Origin: Hyperoplus lanceolatus
Lineage: Eukaryota > Chordata > Actinopteri > Uranoscopiformes > Ammodytidae
Direction: 5' to 3'
Assembly: GCA_026929865.2 (NCBI GenBank)
Contig: CM049403.1
Span: 20,556,001 to 20,620,000, forward strand
Length of the DNA: 64,000 bases
In this document: positions 36,156 to 49,344 of the stretch, in pieces
Position numbering within the stretch: the stretch's first letter is position 1
Layout: each line of letters begins with the position of its first letter
Made by a program: the position numbers and the translations under genes
Notes under the pieces: model-generated
What the model saw: only the letters and a program-made list of their open reading frames with translations
What the model was told of the DNA's origin: nothing
Database searches by the model: none

Positions 36156-39100
36156 GCACATGCACACGCAATAATTACATAAATACTCTGAAAACATATC
36201 CCCAAGTAAATATTTGCATATGTTTATGCTCCTACAGTGAGTTAATTTGCATACATGTCTGAATACATATTCAAATGTGCTTATTTGTGAGGATGTATGC
36301 AAATGAACTGAAATGTTGATTGCCTTGCAGGAAAACCTCCAATACTAGTTTGACTGGTGCTGGCAGATGGACTATAGCGTCTTCTTCTCTGGGTGTATCC
36401 CATTACCTTTTTCAAACCCTAAGCCATCTCCAGGACAGAAGTTGGACAGGCACTCTACCATCAAGACGAATGAAAAATGTGCATTTAATGAGGAAGGAAA
36501 GTGGTGATGGTGGGGGGGGAGGCAGATGCAACCAACTTCTTCAAATCTGTTACACATGCAGACACACACTAAGAAAGACATTCAGACATGTGCAAGCAAG
36601 CAAGCAAACAAACAAACCAAGAGCATGCAGCACAGAACAAAAACCCACTTCAGCCCTTCTCCAAAATGCACACACATGCAAACACACACACAAGAGTTGA
36701 CCCGGGGTCAGAAGTCGTTTGACTGGAGGGCATCTCATCTGAAAAACGAGAGCCTTGTAATTCATCATGCGTTTGATCGCTTGTCAGACATTTATCAGTC
36801 TTCTGTGTCGTATCTTGAAGGGCTGAACAGACTTTGATTGGTTTATCAAATTGGTAACGGTTTCAAATTAAGAAAAACGACAAACAAATAATCAATTAGG
36901 AAAGCAATACTGATTCTTGTTTGGTGGTAATGGCAATGGATTTGTCTTGACATAATAATGGATAGCAGAGCCCAACATCGTGGTACAGTACCAGCAAAAT
37001 CTCATATAAAATACATTGGAAGGGACAGTGCAAAAGCAAACTTTTTATACTTTGTTGGCTGCACCTAGTGGTAAAAGTACAAGGTAAATGTATTTGCCTT
37101 TAAAAGCCTAACTATCAATGCCCAGGCACCCAATAGATGTTCATACAATTCATTATATTTAAAGTCCAATCACTATAAAGCTTCCTCCTGCTTCATTAAA
37201 AAACAAAACAAAGCTTTACCACTATAGTTATTTGGTGCAGGATGTTGCGGTGTGTTTGGCATTTTGAGCTGTCAATCAAAGCCCTAATGAGAAGGGCACG
37301 ACAAGGTTTGAGATGAGGTTAATAAATGACAAACAAACAGGAGAGAAGGAGGCCCTCTGTTCTGCCACGATACCTGCCTGCGAGGGGGAATCAGGCCCAG
37401 ATGTGTTATGGGTAACTCCTGATGGAAGTGGTGACTTTTGGGGGTCACGCTGGGGCGGCTTTGTACACTCCTCATGGCCCACAGCTGTGCTCGCCATCTA
37501 GAGACCGCTTCACCTTTGACCCTGCGACCCCCTGGTACACGTTCGGTAGGAATGCCGAGTGATTGGCTACTACTCTCCCCTTTTCATTTCCTGTCGCTTC
37601 AGTTTTCACTTACAGCTTCACGAGTCTCCTGACGCCTCCCTGCTCATGCCTTTAAAGGGATTTTCTCAGCTATCAAGGAAGAGCCTGTAGCTTAAATATG
37701 AATTATGGATGGCTTTGAGACTAACAGCAAATCAATAATGTCTGCTCAGGAATGCATTACGCTTGTGCAACTCATTATTCAATAAGAAATAACGGCACCC
37801 CTAATCCCCTATATTTATGTGTTGGAACATAGTTAACTACTCTGACCCACTTATCTTTGAAATGAAAGGTCATGCATGGTTCGATATTGTACCACTGAGG
37901 ATGGAATACAATTAGAGTTCAGGGATTTCCAGTGTGGCAATCTTGGACATGATCTTGTAAGCACAGAGCCTTGGTACCATGGAACAAGTGTTACTGTTCA
38001 TAGCTACACCCAATTACAGCATACTGTATCCCTTGGCACAGCTGGTTTCATAAGTCATCTTTCTTACAGTTTGGGCAACATTACAACACACACTTGAACT
38101 TCAGTGAACTCACCGCAATAACAAAAGGACTACAATGGGTAGATTATTATGATGATTTAGGACAAATATTTGGTCTAGTCCTGCATGTTATACAGTTCTG
38201 TTAATGAGCCTTAATGTAAAAGGAATGTACGATTGTTTATAAATGACCCAGGATTAAAATGTAGAAATCCTTGCTGGGCATACAGTGCCCGATGAGACAC
38301 AATCTCATATGATGGGCCGAATCTCATAGCTTTAATAAAGCACAACTGTAGTTGAAGCAGAATGGGATCAACCGTTCCTGTTATTTGTGTTTATTGTCTC
38401 AGGTCCATTTAGTTTATTTTAAGCAATAAAGATGATATTTGATGATGGTTAAAGAGAAACGGTACACATGGTTTTGTGTCACAAAGGCTGTTAGACGTTT
38501 CATAGAAAATCTGATAAATGATGTAATTCACACGGAATGTGGCAAGTTGCCTTGGAGCTTTTCCCTTCAAGACCAAATAAAACTTTTTTTCTTCCACAAA
38601 CCCCTCCTCATTATGAACTCTCCTCCTTAAGGGGAAGGACAGGATGGGGATTTGGACTGCCAAGGATGATGGATGGCAGCTATGGTGTAGATGAGGTGAG
38701 ATGTGAAATGTTGTTCAGTCAAATGAAGATGAAAAGAGACACGTTCAAACTCTTTGCCTTTGGGTTCTATCCCTTCTGATGCTGGTATGGGACAAATCCA
38801 TTAGTGCTGCCCTATCTCAGCTACTGCAGGCGTCACCTCAGTCCGTGTCACTCTGTCAGCTTGTGAAAGGAGACGGGGACAGATAAATGGGCAGACAGAA
38901 TGATGGCCAGAGCCAAGACAAAACAAGACCATGCACAATGTTGCTCAAGTTGACCACTGAAACTCAAATTCACAAATTCCATGATTCATTTCGACAGGTT
39001 GTGTAGGGACAGAACTGATAAAATACCTTTTTATATGCAAACAAAAAAAGGGGAAAAGACAATAATATGAACTTTTAAAAGCCTTTGTCTTTTTAAAAAA

Positions 39101-42100
39101 TCTGTAGGTCTAAACATTTTCATACCATAGAATTGCAATTCATTGTTACACCTTTTTTCTTATTTTTGTCGGAAGTCCCTAAAAATCCCATTCAAGCCAC
39201 AGAAGCAATTGTAATTTTGCCTTGAGAGCATGGCTGAGACTAATTAAATTATGTATAGTTGGGAAGCTGCTTAATGTAGATAGTACACTACACTGGAACA
39301 TTCTGGGATATTACATTGCCTTTTAATTGGTATTTTTTTAAATAACAAAAAGAGAAATTTCACCCAGAAAAGTCAATCGTGTCACTTTGCGTTGTACAGA
39401 CTGTTAAATCAGTCAAAGCACAAAATCGTGCAAACACACAGGAAGACACTTACGTATTTTTGTGAAGTGTGGACTAAAAGTAAATCATGATGTAAATGTT
39501 CCGCTTTATGCTACAAGTGTAGAAAGATCTTACTTGTTTTGAACGAGAACTAGAAAGCTACTTTTCACTAGTTTTGCTAGCTATCAGCGATGTCGCAAAT
39601 GTATGTCTCTTAAAGTTAGTGTGTTTTTGCCTAATAATGAAGAGTATGCATCACAAAAACAATGATGGTTTTCTGGTCAAACCCTTAACTGGACCTGGTG
39701 CTTGCAGATAGAGTAAAAAGTGTAGAACAATTTGATGTAGCGACAAGAGGCCATCTGTTTTGCTGATGTATTGAACGTTTAAGTGCACATTGAAGTTTGA
39801 CTAGCAAGTGACTTGACATTAACAGACAACCAGGGGATATTAGTTGAATTCCTAAGTGCTACATTTAGCTATTACAGAGTTACTGTAGCATATTACCTAT
39901 CTTGTAAATCTGCAGCTGTAAAAATGGAGAGACTTGTAAGACTGGGACAATGCTCTGCACTCAGGAGAGGGGAATGTACCCGCTCAGCAATTAACTTGTT
40001 GTTGTACAGTTTGACATGAATGTGAACTGCCCTCTGCCGTAAAGCAAAATAATTTTCATCAAGTTTAAATAAACCTAACCTTTTAGTTCTTGTACCACCC
40101 TGGGCGACACAGGCCATTGTAGTTTGTTGTGGAATTCTGCTCCATCATGGTAATGGATGAGACATGTCACGAAAGGGAAATATTGGAGACATCAACAGGA
40201 AACTCTCACCATTGCAGTTCATCTTCTCCCCCCGCCCACTCGCGAAACCTTCTGACAACATAAGGAAGTTGGTGATAGTGAAGTGTTGAAAGATTTGGAG
40301 GGAATGCATGACAGTGCTGCAGGAGAGACCAGAATATAATGGGAGGCTGGGGTTGATGTTAGTGACTTGGCGAGTACTAGAACATATTGCTAAAAAAACA
40401 TTGAAATACCACAACATATTGCCCAGTACCAGAACATATTGCTGTATCATTTTTTACATTTGAAGTACTTTGTCCGTGCATCTTTCATAATGTGACAACA
40501 CATCAGAAATCAGTTTTTACTGTGATATTAGTGCAAAATGGAAACATATCTATATGCTTTGGATTAGCAACTCAATAATTTGAATAGTAACGAAGCTATT
40601 ATATTCTGCCATGTTCTTCATCTGAGGTCTGACGGCTGGGCTTAATTGTAACGATACCTCTTAAAGGGCTTACACTGTAGGCAGGACACAAAAAACGGAT
40701 ATTTTTTTAACCTATCGACTTTCTGAAGCTTTGTAGTTGGCAGTTGTATTGCTGTCTTACATCGAATTGCTGATGAATATTTAGAAAAGTCCAGGGTAAT
40801 CAAATGCTCCATGTCAGCTAGTCATTTCAAATGAAAATGAACAACGGTTTGAGACACCTTCAATTACAGCTTTGTAAAATAAATGGAGCTAAACAGGCTC
40901 CTGAGGTAATCTACTTCATGGGAAAATGCAGTTGGAAAATAATTCCTAATGGACAGTTAATTTGTCACATCCATTTGCCCCAGAGCCCTTGCTAGTAAGG
41001 TAACACGTGTGTTTAATGGGATATAGTATATATATATATATAATTTCCAAAGCCTATGTTTTCTTCACAATTATTATGTTGGATACAAAGCAGAAATTAG
41101 TACATTTTCTTTCATGGTTTTGCTCATTTATTTGTCAAGGCAAATTCATGAAAAAGTAAATTTTCTCATGTCCAAAGGCCTTAACTACAACAATATACAG
41201 ACAAGAATAACTATATCTGATCATCTACTTTGTATTCTTTTTGATCTGAGGGTCAGAGGTCAGAATTGGGACGTGGAGACAATTTTTAAAAGTTTCAAAG
41301 ACTGGTTTTATATCCCATTCCCTGAAATCTAATAAAGCTAACCTGAAAAATACCTCTTGGTTTAGTCTTAATAAATCTACTGCTTAAACGATTGAAGCAG
41401 AGGAAAGTAACATATTATAATCTCAGACCGCTGGTAATGGAGATTTTGCGGCATCCCATGATGGCTGGAATGATTACATACTTTTCTGCAATTTGTTTTA
41501 ATTCATTGTTCATACTGGCAGACCAGCCTACCCAGGGAGAGTTCCTTCTCTGTCATCAGTTAAATGGAAGCAATCCGATGGAGTTACCAGAGTCAGAAAG
41601 AAATTCTATTATTTAACATCTGTCATCAAAACCTTCTTATTCTTGTAGATCATTTAAGCAGACTGAAATTGTAACATAAAAGTAATGTTATGATTTGCAA
41701 AAAGGCAGTTTTTGTCTTGTATCTTACAACATTAACATTGTTTTGAGAAACTGAGATTACCCTAATTATTTGCAATAGTTCCAATTATCGTTTATGTTAT
41801 AGCTCTTAACCTTAAACATATTTTTGTTATCGCTAAAACAAGGCAAATATTGTGGTCTTTACTGTAACAAATTCGATTTCCTTCTCCAAAGCAATTATTC
41901 AATTCTCCCACACTCTCACTTGTTGATTCATACACTCATTGTGTTTCCATTTAGTGTTTCCACAGACAAAATAAGGCTCACGTTTCATTCGGAGGCACTG
42001 TATCTGCCTCTGACATGGTCCTCTGCATTACCCTTGCTCATCCATCTACATCCGTGTACATGCTATGTCAGATATATTGTAGCTGCACAAATACAGTATG

Positions 42101-45100
42101 TGTGCTCTCTATCCTGTCACAGATAAGGTTTTTGGTTTGAGCTTCACAACATTGTGTGTTATCTCTGGTGACATAACTCTGGCGACAGGGTGTTTTCTTT
42201 TGTATGAGAGAGCAGGTCTGATTCGGTGGGTTGAGGTAATCGCATTGCAGCCATTCCAGTGATTGATATTTCCCGCAAAGCCTTCTGGGATGCCATGTTT
42301 TCACAGAAGGAATGGGATGAACAGTTTTCTTTCTCCAAATGAAAAACAAATGGGGCTGGATGGAAAATTGTAGAGGGGTGGAAAGGGATAACTATTTGTG
42401 TGGTTCAATGTCAACCACAAGGTCATATACCAGACACCAGGATCCCCCACAGTGGGAACGAGCATTTTGTGCTGTCATTGTCGCTGTAATCGTGCAAATT
42501 GGCCAGTTAATAATGGTTTAGTTTAGTTTATATGTTTGGCTTTGGTTTCATTCAGTTAAAAGAACAAAAAGCCAGGAAACAGAAAGGGAGTGTATGACAA
42601 ACCCCAAATCCATGACATCCAAAAATGCTTTGTATCATAATGTGGCTTTGGGTTGAAACTTACTAGCATGCAGTACTGCGGCCCTTTTCATTGTACCCCA
42701 GAGACATTAGACCAATTACCTTGTAAAGTCATGTGTCTCGTTAACTGATTGGTCTGGCGGGACAGAGACAGGCATATAGAGAGAGGGGCAGAGAGAGCAA
42801 GAAACGGGAGCAGGGATTGTGTGTGTGAGAGAGAGAATGTGACTGTTTTGTTCTATAATCAGTAAGCTATGGGCTTCTTTTTTTTCCCAAAGATTCCTAA
42901 ACAGCGTTCAATAGCTACCAGATGGTGGTGGGTAAATATAGTGAGGAAACTTGATTACCTCTAAGCATTTTCTCTTAATTTTACTGAAGCTGGGATGTCC
43001 TTAAAACTACAAAGGCTTTATTCCTTTACCGCATATTCAAAACTGTAAGTATAAGATCTGTATAGTGTGCCATCGGGTCCCTTATATGAGCAAAGTGATT
43101 TATTGAAAGAAATAACAGAGTATGGCAAACGCAAGGTTGTGTTTGCCAAAGTCAGAGCAATAATGTGCTTTGAATAATAAGGCCTCCATTGATGATTTAA
43201 AACCATTATTCATACCGTTATGTGCCAATATTTTAGTATATTGCATAATTTGGGTTCTGAAGTGCCCTATTGGGTGAGGTAAAACCTTTTCAACTTGTAA
43301 ATGTGACTTCTTAATATGCAGAGCAATAAGGTGAAGTTTTTTTTTCAGTACTGTTCTCTGTGAAAGTGTTGAAGCATTGACGGTATTAGGAGGCAATTTC
43401 CACTTCCCCGTAATGTATGCCACTATGCTGGGGAAGCTGGGGTCAGGGCTTGTGTAAGTTCAATGACAGGACTCAGAGGGATGAGGTCATAAGTCAGAAA
43501 CGGCTGGAGGATCTCGTGTTTGTCCCATATATGTCGACAGGGGTCCTGGTAAACCCAACACTTTGCTGATGGATCATCCCAGAGCGGGAAAAAAACGTTT
43601 AAAAGGAAGTGCAGAGTCGTTGATTGACACCGTGCCACATAGCTGACATATCTTCTCAATGAAGGCGTCCACAGCTGAGCAACGGAGGCAAATGTGCAAA
43701 AAAAAAAAAAAAATAGGTTTCTTTCCAACCCTGGTGTGATTTATGTCAAGTTCTTCAAATAAGGGTTATGCACAAAAGGCAGAAATCTTACACTGCTATG
43801 ACTGATTTGATCAGACATGTAGACCTTCCAAAGTGTGTTAAATTACCCAGTGTGCTCGCCTTGTTGTCTCGTCACAGCCACTGCTATGTGGCACTCAAAT
43901 TGCTGCTGGCTGCCAGGCTGGCGGTGTCGAGGAGTTTGCCCTTTACCTCGTGTTGCAAACTCAATCCAATTACCCCAATTAATCTGGCGGGAGAATGGAA
44001 TGGAGATGGAGATTGTTTTGCTTGAGTCAAAATAAACACCGTCTCCTTCCCGTTAGCATTTGCACACGTTGTTGTTAATGAGTAAAGGCTGCTCCATTTT
44101 AGCAGGATAAATGTGCATGTTTAGTAGATGGAGATCATGTCATGCATTACGTGCTGGCAAGATATGTGCAAAGCTTGTTTAGACTCTGAGTCTCAAACTC
44201 TCTCCTGGCATTATCAACTGCAGACAAAGTGAATAGGCGAAGACAGACTTTCAGAATTACTTGGTTACAGATGGAGAGGATCATATCTTCAAAGGGACAG
44301 AAATGCAGTTTGGTTTGATGCAGAGCACTTTTTACGAGAACGGCGTGTTTCGAATCATCTTCCACGTACGAAGAGCTAAAGAATCTAGCGCTGTAAAAAT
44401 GGACGTGAAAAAATGGACGGGAGATGAATGTAGGAGATATGAACCATGCGGTAGAGAACCATTTCATGGGTCGACCTGCTCAGGCGGTGTGGCGGTCCTG
44501 AGCGTTTCACTGGCTGCCTTTCCACTGTGCCGTACACTGTCCCAATGAAACCCAGGACCCCGTTAGGACATTTGGACTTTGTCTGAGTCAGCCATCGTAA
44601 GGTGACCAGCTGCTGGTTTATTAGCCAAGGCATTCTGTCGACTGATCTCGTTAAAACTGCTGAACCTTACATGTAAGACCCATACCTGGTCCAGCAAAAA
44701 CCTGCAGATGACAATGAACCCACATTTACTAAAAGGCTGCAGCACAGACCATGTGGCAATGATGATAAACCAAGAGAGAAATGGATCCCAGCTTCCAATG
44801 TCCAGTAGTGTAAGTTCTCAGCATCCAGACAGCAGAGTTACTTTTAATGTGTTATTCAGCATATGATGTCTGTATGCATGTGAATAACTACAAACGCAGA
44901 GTTGAGCCCTGACATTCATAAAATATTTACTTTATAGTGCTGTCTTTTTAGAGGGGTTGCTCTTGCTGTGAGCCATTACTCATGTGTTATTGAACCAAGT
45001 GAAGACATTTGTCAGCAAGCTGAAACTTGATATTCCTGTCTCACTGTTTGCTTACCCACATTTCAACAGCAGTGTAATACCATCAAATATTATTTCCTTA

Positions 45101-48100
45101 CCATTCCGGAGTACTTCATTATCTATCAAAAACGAAAACAAAATTGACATTTGACATACTTTGCCCTAGAAAAACCCGCTGCTGGTTAAATTCGCAACAG
45201 GTACAGTACTATATTTGTAATGGAACTATGTTAAACAGCATCGTCCCTATTCAAAAATAATATGGAAAATAAATAATAATATTGTATCATATTAAACAGT
45301 ACATCACTTTACCTTACAATTATTCTAAATAGCTCATTCTCTCCTGACTTCTCACGCTTGGCTTGGACTTTTTTGAAGATCCCTGATAAAGAAATCTGTG
45401 AAATAAAACTCCAAACCCTGACCTTTGAACATTGAACTCTGTTGACTCCTGAGAAAAGGGCCACTAGTTTCCTCAGCTGTTTCTAGGTTTGTGGCCTTGT
45501 GATAAGCTGATCCGGCAGGCTCATTCCCTCCTCCCTTACTCTGTGACCTTTGTGCTCTCAGTGTAATTGCCTCGGAGTTTGATGGACTAGTGTCTCTGAA
45601 GCAGATGATGTCGCACTGCAACTTGTGATAAAAGCTAAAAAGGCCTCCTTCTCCCTGACTACCACAAAGCCCTTTTCAAGAACACGTTAATATCGGCGGT
45701 AAAGGAAGCTGCCATCTGCTAAGGAAATAAAGTCTCAGCCCCACAAAACTCTGGTTTTCATTTCCACTTGGGGGATAACTTCAAGCTTTCCTTCATGCAC
45801 CTTTTAGCAGCACTTATGGTGCATAGTTACTGTATGTGGCCAGTTGTGTGCGGATTCCTGCTCAATACAGATGTCAAAATGCTTGTCCTCCTTGTTGTGA
45901 TCAAAAACACAAGAAACTCTGGCATCCATCTTTAGAGAATGTTTTTGTTTTCTGCCGATGGAAGATTTGCCAAGCCAAAGAATCCCTCCTAGCCTTCTGT
46001 ACTAAATGTATTTCAATCAAAAAAAATTTAACATGATGTCCATAATTACATTTAAGTGACAAGATTGAGGTAATTAGCAAACCAGATAATGGGACAAAAT
46101 ACAGGTTTATGAATTGGATCACATACATTTTGATACAAACCATATGCTGCCAGAGTATAGAAAAACATTTCCACAAAGAGGGGAACACATGTTCACAGGG
46201 AGCTGAATCCGATCCAGCTCGGAAATCAGAAAAGCTGCTTTCTGCCGTAACTCTTGTTTTTGAAATTTAAATAAAACGTATTATCCCACACATCCAAGGC
46301 TTCATCAACAGAACTTACAACTGCTGGATTTATTCCGGCAGCAGAGATTTCACATTTGCAGGGCAGTGAAAGAGAAATTGACAGGTTGATGGATGCACAG
46401 GCGCTAAGTCATGCATGCGCAGGAAGGAGTTTACCCTGTCTGGCTCCTGGGCTGCCCCTGAGCCACAGTGGTGACGGACAGGAGGGTGTGTGATGGATGA
46501 AGATGTACGACTGCAGATAGACCATCAGATTAGTGGTTTGTTATATCTGATTTTATGGTGTAATCAATCCCATTCATCCCCCTCTCTGTCCCCCGCTTGA
46601 CGGTTGGATCCGCTATCTCCAAAATGCTCGGCCCCAATGACGTCCAGGAACATACTAAACTCAAAGACTGCGCAATCATAGCAGCACCATTATATTCCTT
46701 CTCAATCTGAATGCTCTTTTCCCCAATTCAGTAATAGAAGACAGCCTTTAGGGTCTTTAAGATCGACAAACATCTTTGGGTGATTATTTCCTCCTTTTTT
46801 TGGTAAATAGGACGTGATGCATTTATGGCTTTGCATAGCACCAGCGTGCTCTAAAGTCTTGCCAGTTCTGTTATTTCCCCTGTGGAGATGAGCTAATTGC
46901 TATTGGTACACTTATAGTGTGCAGGACACAACCACATTTGGTTTGAAAAAGTAAAATGTGTGAGGCACATGTTGAGAGAATTCTGGAACCAGACAAGAAT
47001 GGAACATGAATGCATCCACAAGATTTAGCATGGCTGCTATGACTCAACACCGGTGTTAAGTGCCAGACAAACACAAAATTAATTAAAATCTAAGAGGGAA
47101 GCTGGTTAACTGTCTCTTTGCAAAATTCCAGTAAGGGAACCAGACAATAACAACAACCCCAAACTGTCTCTGGGAAAGTTTTTAAGTTGAACTCATTCCC
47201 TTTATTAATTTTCATGTCTTAACTGTAGGTTTTGTGTAATTGATGTGTTTGTACATTTATATTTATGTCATTACGATTCATGTTCACAAATTGAATCCCA
47301 GTAAGTTGGGGATATGCACTCCATAAGCAAAAGCTCCAGAGATTGTTTTCCTCATCTTAAAAATCAACCCTGACAGAATTTGAAATACACAAACGCCGAC
47401 AAAGTTGTGTTTATTTAAAGATAAGTCGCTTCTGCCTATCTTACTGCATGAGAAATGCATCTGAAAACATGCTGATGAGCTAAGCCAATTAGCAACTGTT
47501 TTTCAGCATTGGGGTTATTACTTTGACTATTTTGTCAGCACTGTAGTTGCAGAGTGCTTCAGACCTACATCTGGCAGCCATGACAGGTAAAAGAAGAATT
47601 AAGCACTATTTCAGCACTAATGGGAATAAATAGCTTACCTGAGCCAGCTAATGGTAAACCACATCCTTTCAGTGTAGTCAAAGCAAAGAAGTGTTTACTT
47701 TATGAAAATAACTTTCTTTGCGAAGTTTGCAGAAGTGAAGAGAAGAAAAGAGAAGCACCTTGTATGTGAGCGAGCACTCTTAACTTTGGAAGGGGTGGCG
47801 GGCGTTGGAGAATCACGACTGACAGTGTGAGAGTGGCTTCACATTGCTGTAGATGTGAGCCAGTCTTTCCTGGCATGGCTTCTGGGGAATTTGGTCAACG
47901 TGGGCAACATTGTGGCTTAAATCATTCCAGTTATTTGGAGTGAGATTAGCAAAAGTACCCTGGCTAATTAATATCACATGGAGGATAATCTCAGTCATTG
48001 GGGTTTTGGAGTGCCATCCTAAGGTGATGACAATGTTAAACATCTTGCAGTATTTTGTGGTGTGGGAAAACTCCCTGCAAACAATTCTGCTCGAGATCCA

Positions 48101-48246
48101 AACCGAATGATTAGTTTATTTCCCCTTGAGAAAAATTCCTCCGAACAACAAAAGCAAAAAAAAAAAAGTAATGGGGGTTGAAGTGTAATAAGCGAATCAG
48201 AAAAGAGAGCTGCTCCCATGGCACACGCTCAATTTGCTGCTTCTTA
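36154..48246. other. Long transposon-poor non-coding stretch
   Basis: About 12 kb with no recognisable gene, RNA gene or complete mobile element. Small features are a short (TA)n run at about 41027-41042, a GA-rich patch at 42765-42835, an A15 run at about 43697-43711 and a three-copy direct repeat at 40373-40442. Frames up to about 126 codons (for example 36320-36700) overlap in several phases and show no domain. The lack of transposons contrasts with the block to the left and may reflect constraint or chance. Confidence 0.5.
40373..40442. repeat. Short direct repeats, three copies
   Basis: AGTAC(T/C)AGAACATATTGC occurs at 40373-40390 and 40425-40442. A third, diverged copy TACCACAACATATTGC lies at 40407-40422. 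The function is unknown; a small local duplication is likely. Confidence 0.75.
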
Positions 48247-48522
48247 CACTCAACAAAAATATAAACGCAACACTTTTGTTTTTGCTCCCATTTTTCATGA
48301 GATGGACTTAAAGATCTAAAACTCATTCCAGATACACAATTGTACCATTTCTCTCAAACATTGTTCACAAATCTGTCTAAATGTGTGATAGTGAGCACTT
48401 CTGCTTTGCTGAGATAATCCATCCCACCTCACAGGTGTGCCACATCAAGATGCTGATCTGACATCATGATTAGTGCACAGGTGTGCCTTAGACTGTCCAC
48501 AATAAAAGGCCACCCTGAAATG
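48247..48522 (+). mobile_element. Solo terminal inverted repeat of the Tc1-like family
   Basis: This is 276 bp nearly identical to one TIR of the Tc1-like element at 13.75-15.36 kb, starting CACTCAACAAAAATATAAAC next to a TA (48245-48246) and ending ...CCACCCTGAAATG. It stops about 4 bp short of the inner TIR border in the full element, with no transposase and no second TIR. Beyond it lies AT-rich AATAAATATAAATATAAA. It retains the ATATAA block missing from the left TIR of the full element. It is probably a one-ended remnant left by aberrant excision, a deletion or abortive gap repair. Confidence 0.9.
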
Positions 48523-49031
48523 AATAAATATAAATATAAAATAAATATTTTCTACTTCAAGAATGTTCCCCATTGTTTACTGTCTTGTGACACATTGTCT
48601 TTTTAAGTAATTGATGAAAGAAAACAGTGGAGCCCTGAAACCCTGAACAGTGACTGTTTTCCTTATATAGATCCGTTATGTGTTTCCTCTGTTTAATTTC
48701 ATGTTTTGTTAGGGGTCTTTATTCTAGTTTCCTGAGAGAATCATCTTATTGAGTAAACCCCTGTATAAATATTCTGGCTGGCAAACCGAATGTTGTTAGT
48801 CTCTTGAACCAACTTTAGGTGAAGGAGCTGACCCTGCTCGGCCAAACAGTATATTTTAGACTTTGTTTGTTTTATCCTTTTTTATTAAAATACTTAAAAA
48901 TCTGTTGAGTTTTGGTTCTTTTTCTTACAAGTTGTGGATATATCAAATTTTCATAACAGTAATATAATGTCTTAATGATGTTAATAAAATGCTCTGAACA
49001 AACTACTCATCTGAATTACTATATTATCTCC
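48523..49031. other. Non-coding spacer
   Basis: About 500 bp of AT-rich DNA between the Tc1 remnant and the next MITE; no gene seen. Confidence 0.6.
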
Positions 49032-49344
49032 TTAAAGCTGGGGTATATGATTTCTGATTGGTCAAAGTTAACATGAGCTGTACACTTTGATTAATCAGAG
49101 CGAGGCTCGGATTCTCTGTTCTTGTTGGCTGTTGGGACTGTCCATTCACTTTGGCATAACTTTGTTGGTGTAGAGCGTGTCAGGGAGGGACCATAGGGGA
49201 GGGACCAAAGAGAACAAATGGAGCGGTTGAGGTATTTGAATTTGATATGTGAATGTGTTCCTTAAAGCTGGGGTGGAGGATTTGGGGAGAAAATAGCAGT
49301 TGGGAACTGCTATTTTCTCCCCAAATCCTCCACCCCAGCTTTAA
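49032..49344. mobile_element. TTAA-flanked MITE C, 305 bp, with hairpin right end
   Basis: TTAA lies at 49032-49035 and 49341-49344. The left end AGCTGGGGTATATGATTTC pairs with the right end read inward, AGCTGGGGTGGAGGATTTG, over roughly the first 20 bp with four mismatches. The last 83 bp form a perfect palindrome that starts with a third TTAA at 49262. A near-duplicate GGGAGGGACCA occurs twice at about 49181-49207. There is no coding capacity. It may be a single element with a duplicated end, or an older MITE with a short hairpin element next to it. Confidence 0.8.
49262..49344. repeat. Perfect 40-bp inverted repeat with 3-nt spacer
   Basis: Arms 49262-49301 and 49305-49344 are exact reverse complements, each beginning at the outside with TTAAAGCTGG, separated by GGG. 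A transcript would fold into a mismatch-free 40-bp hairpin. Confidence 0.97.

Noticed and set aside
36320..36700. 126-codon ORF after the AC repeat
   Set aside because: Low-complexity Lys/Thr/Gln content derived from AAAC/CACA runs; no domain.
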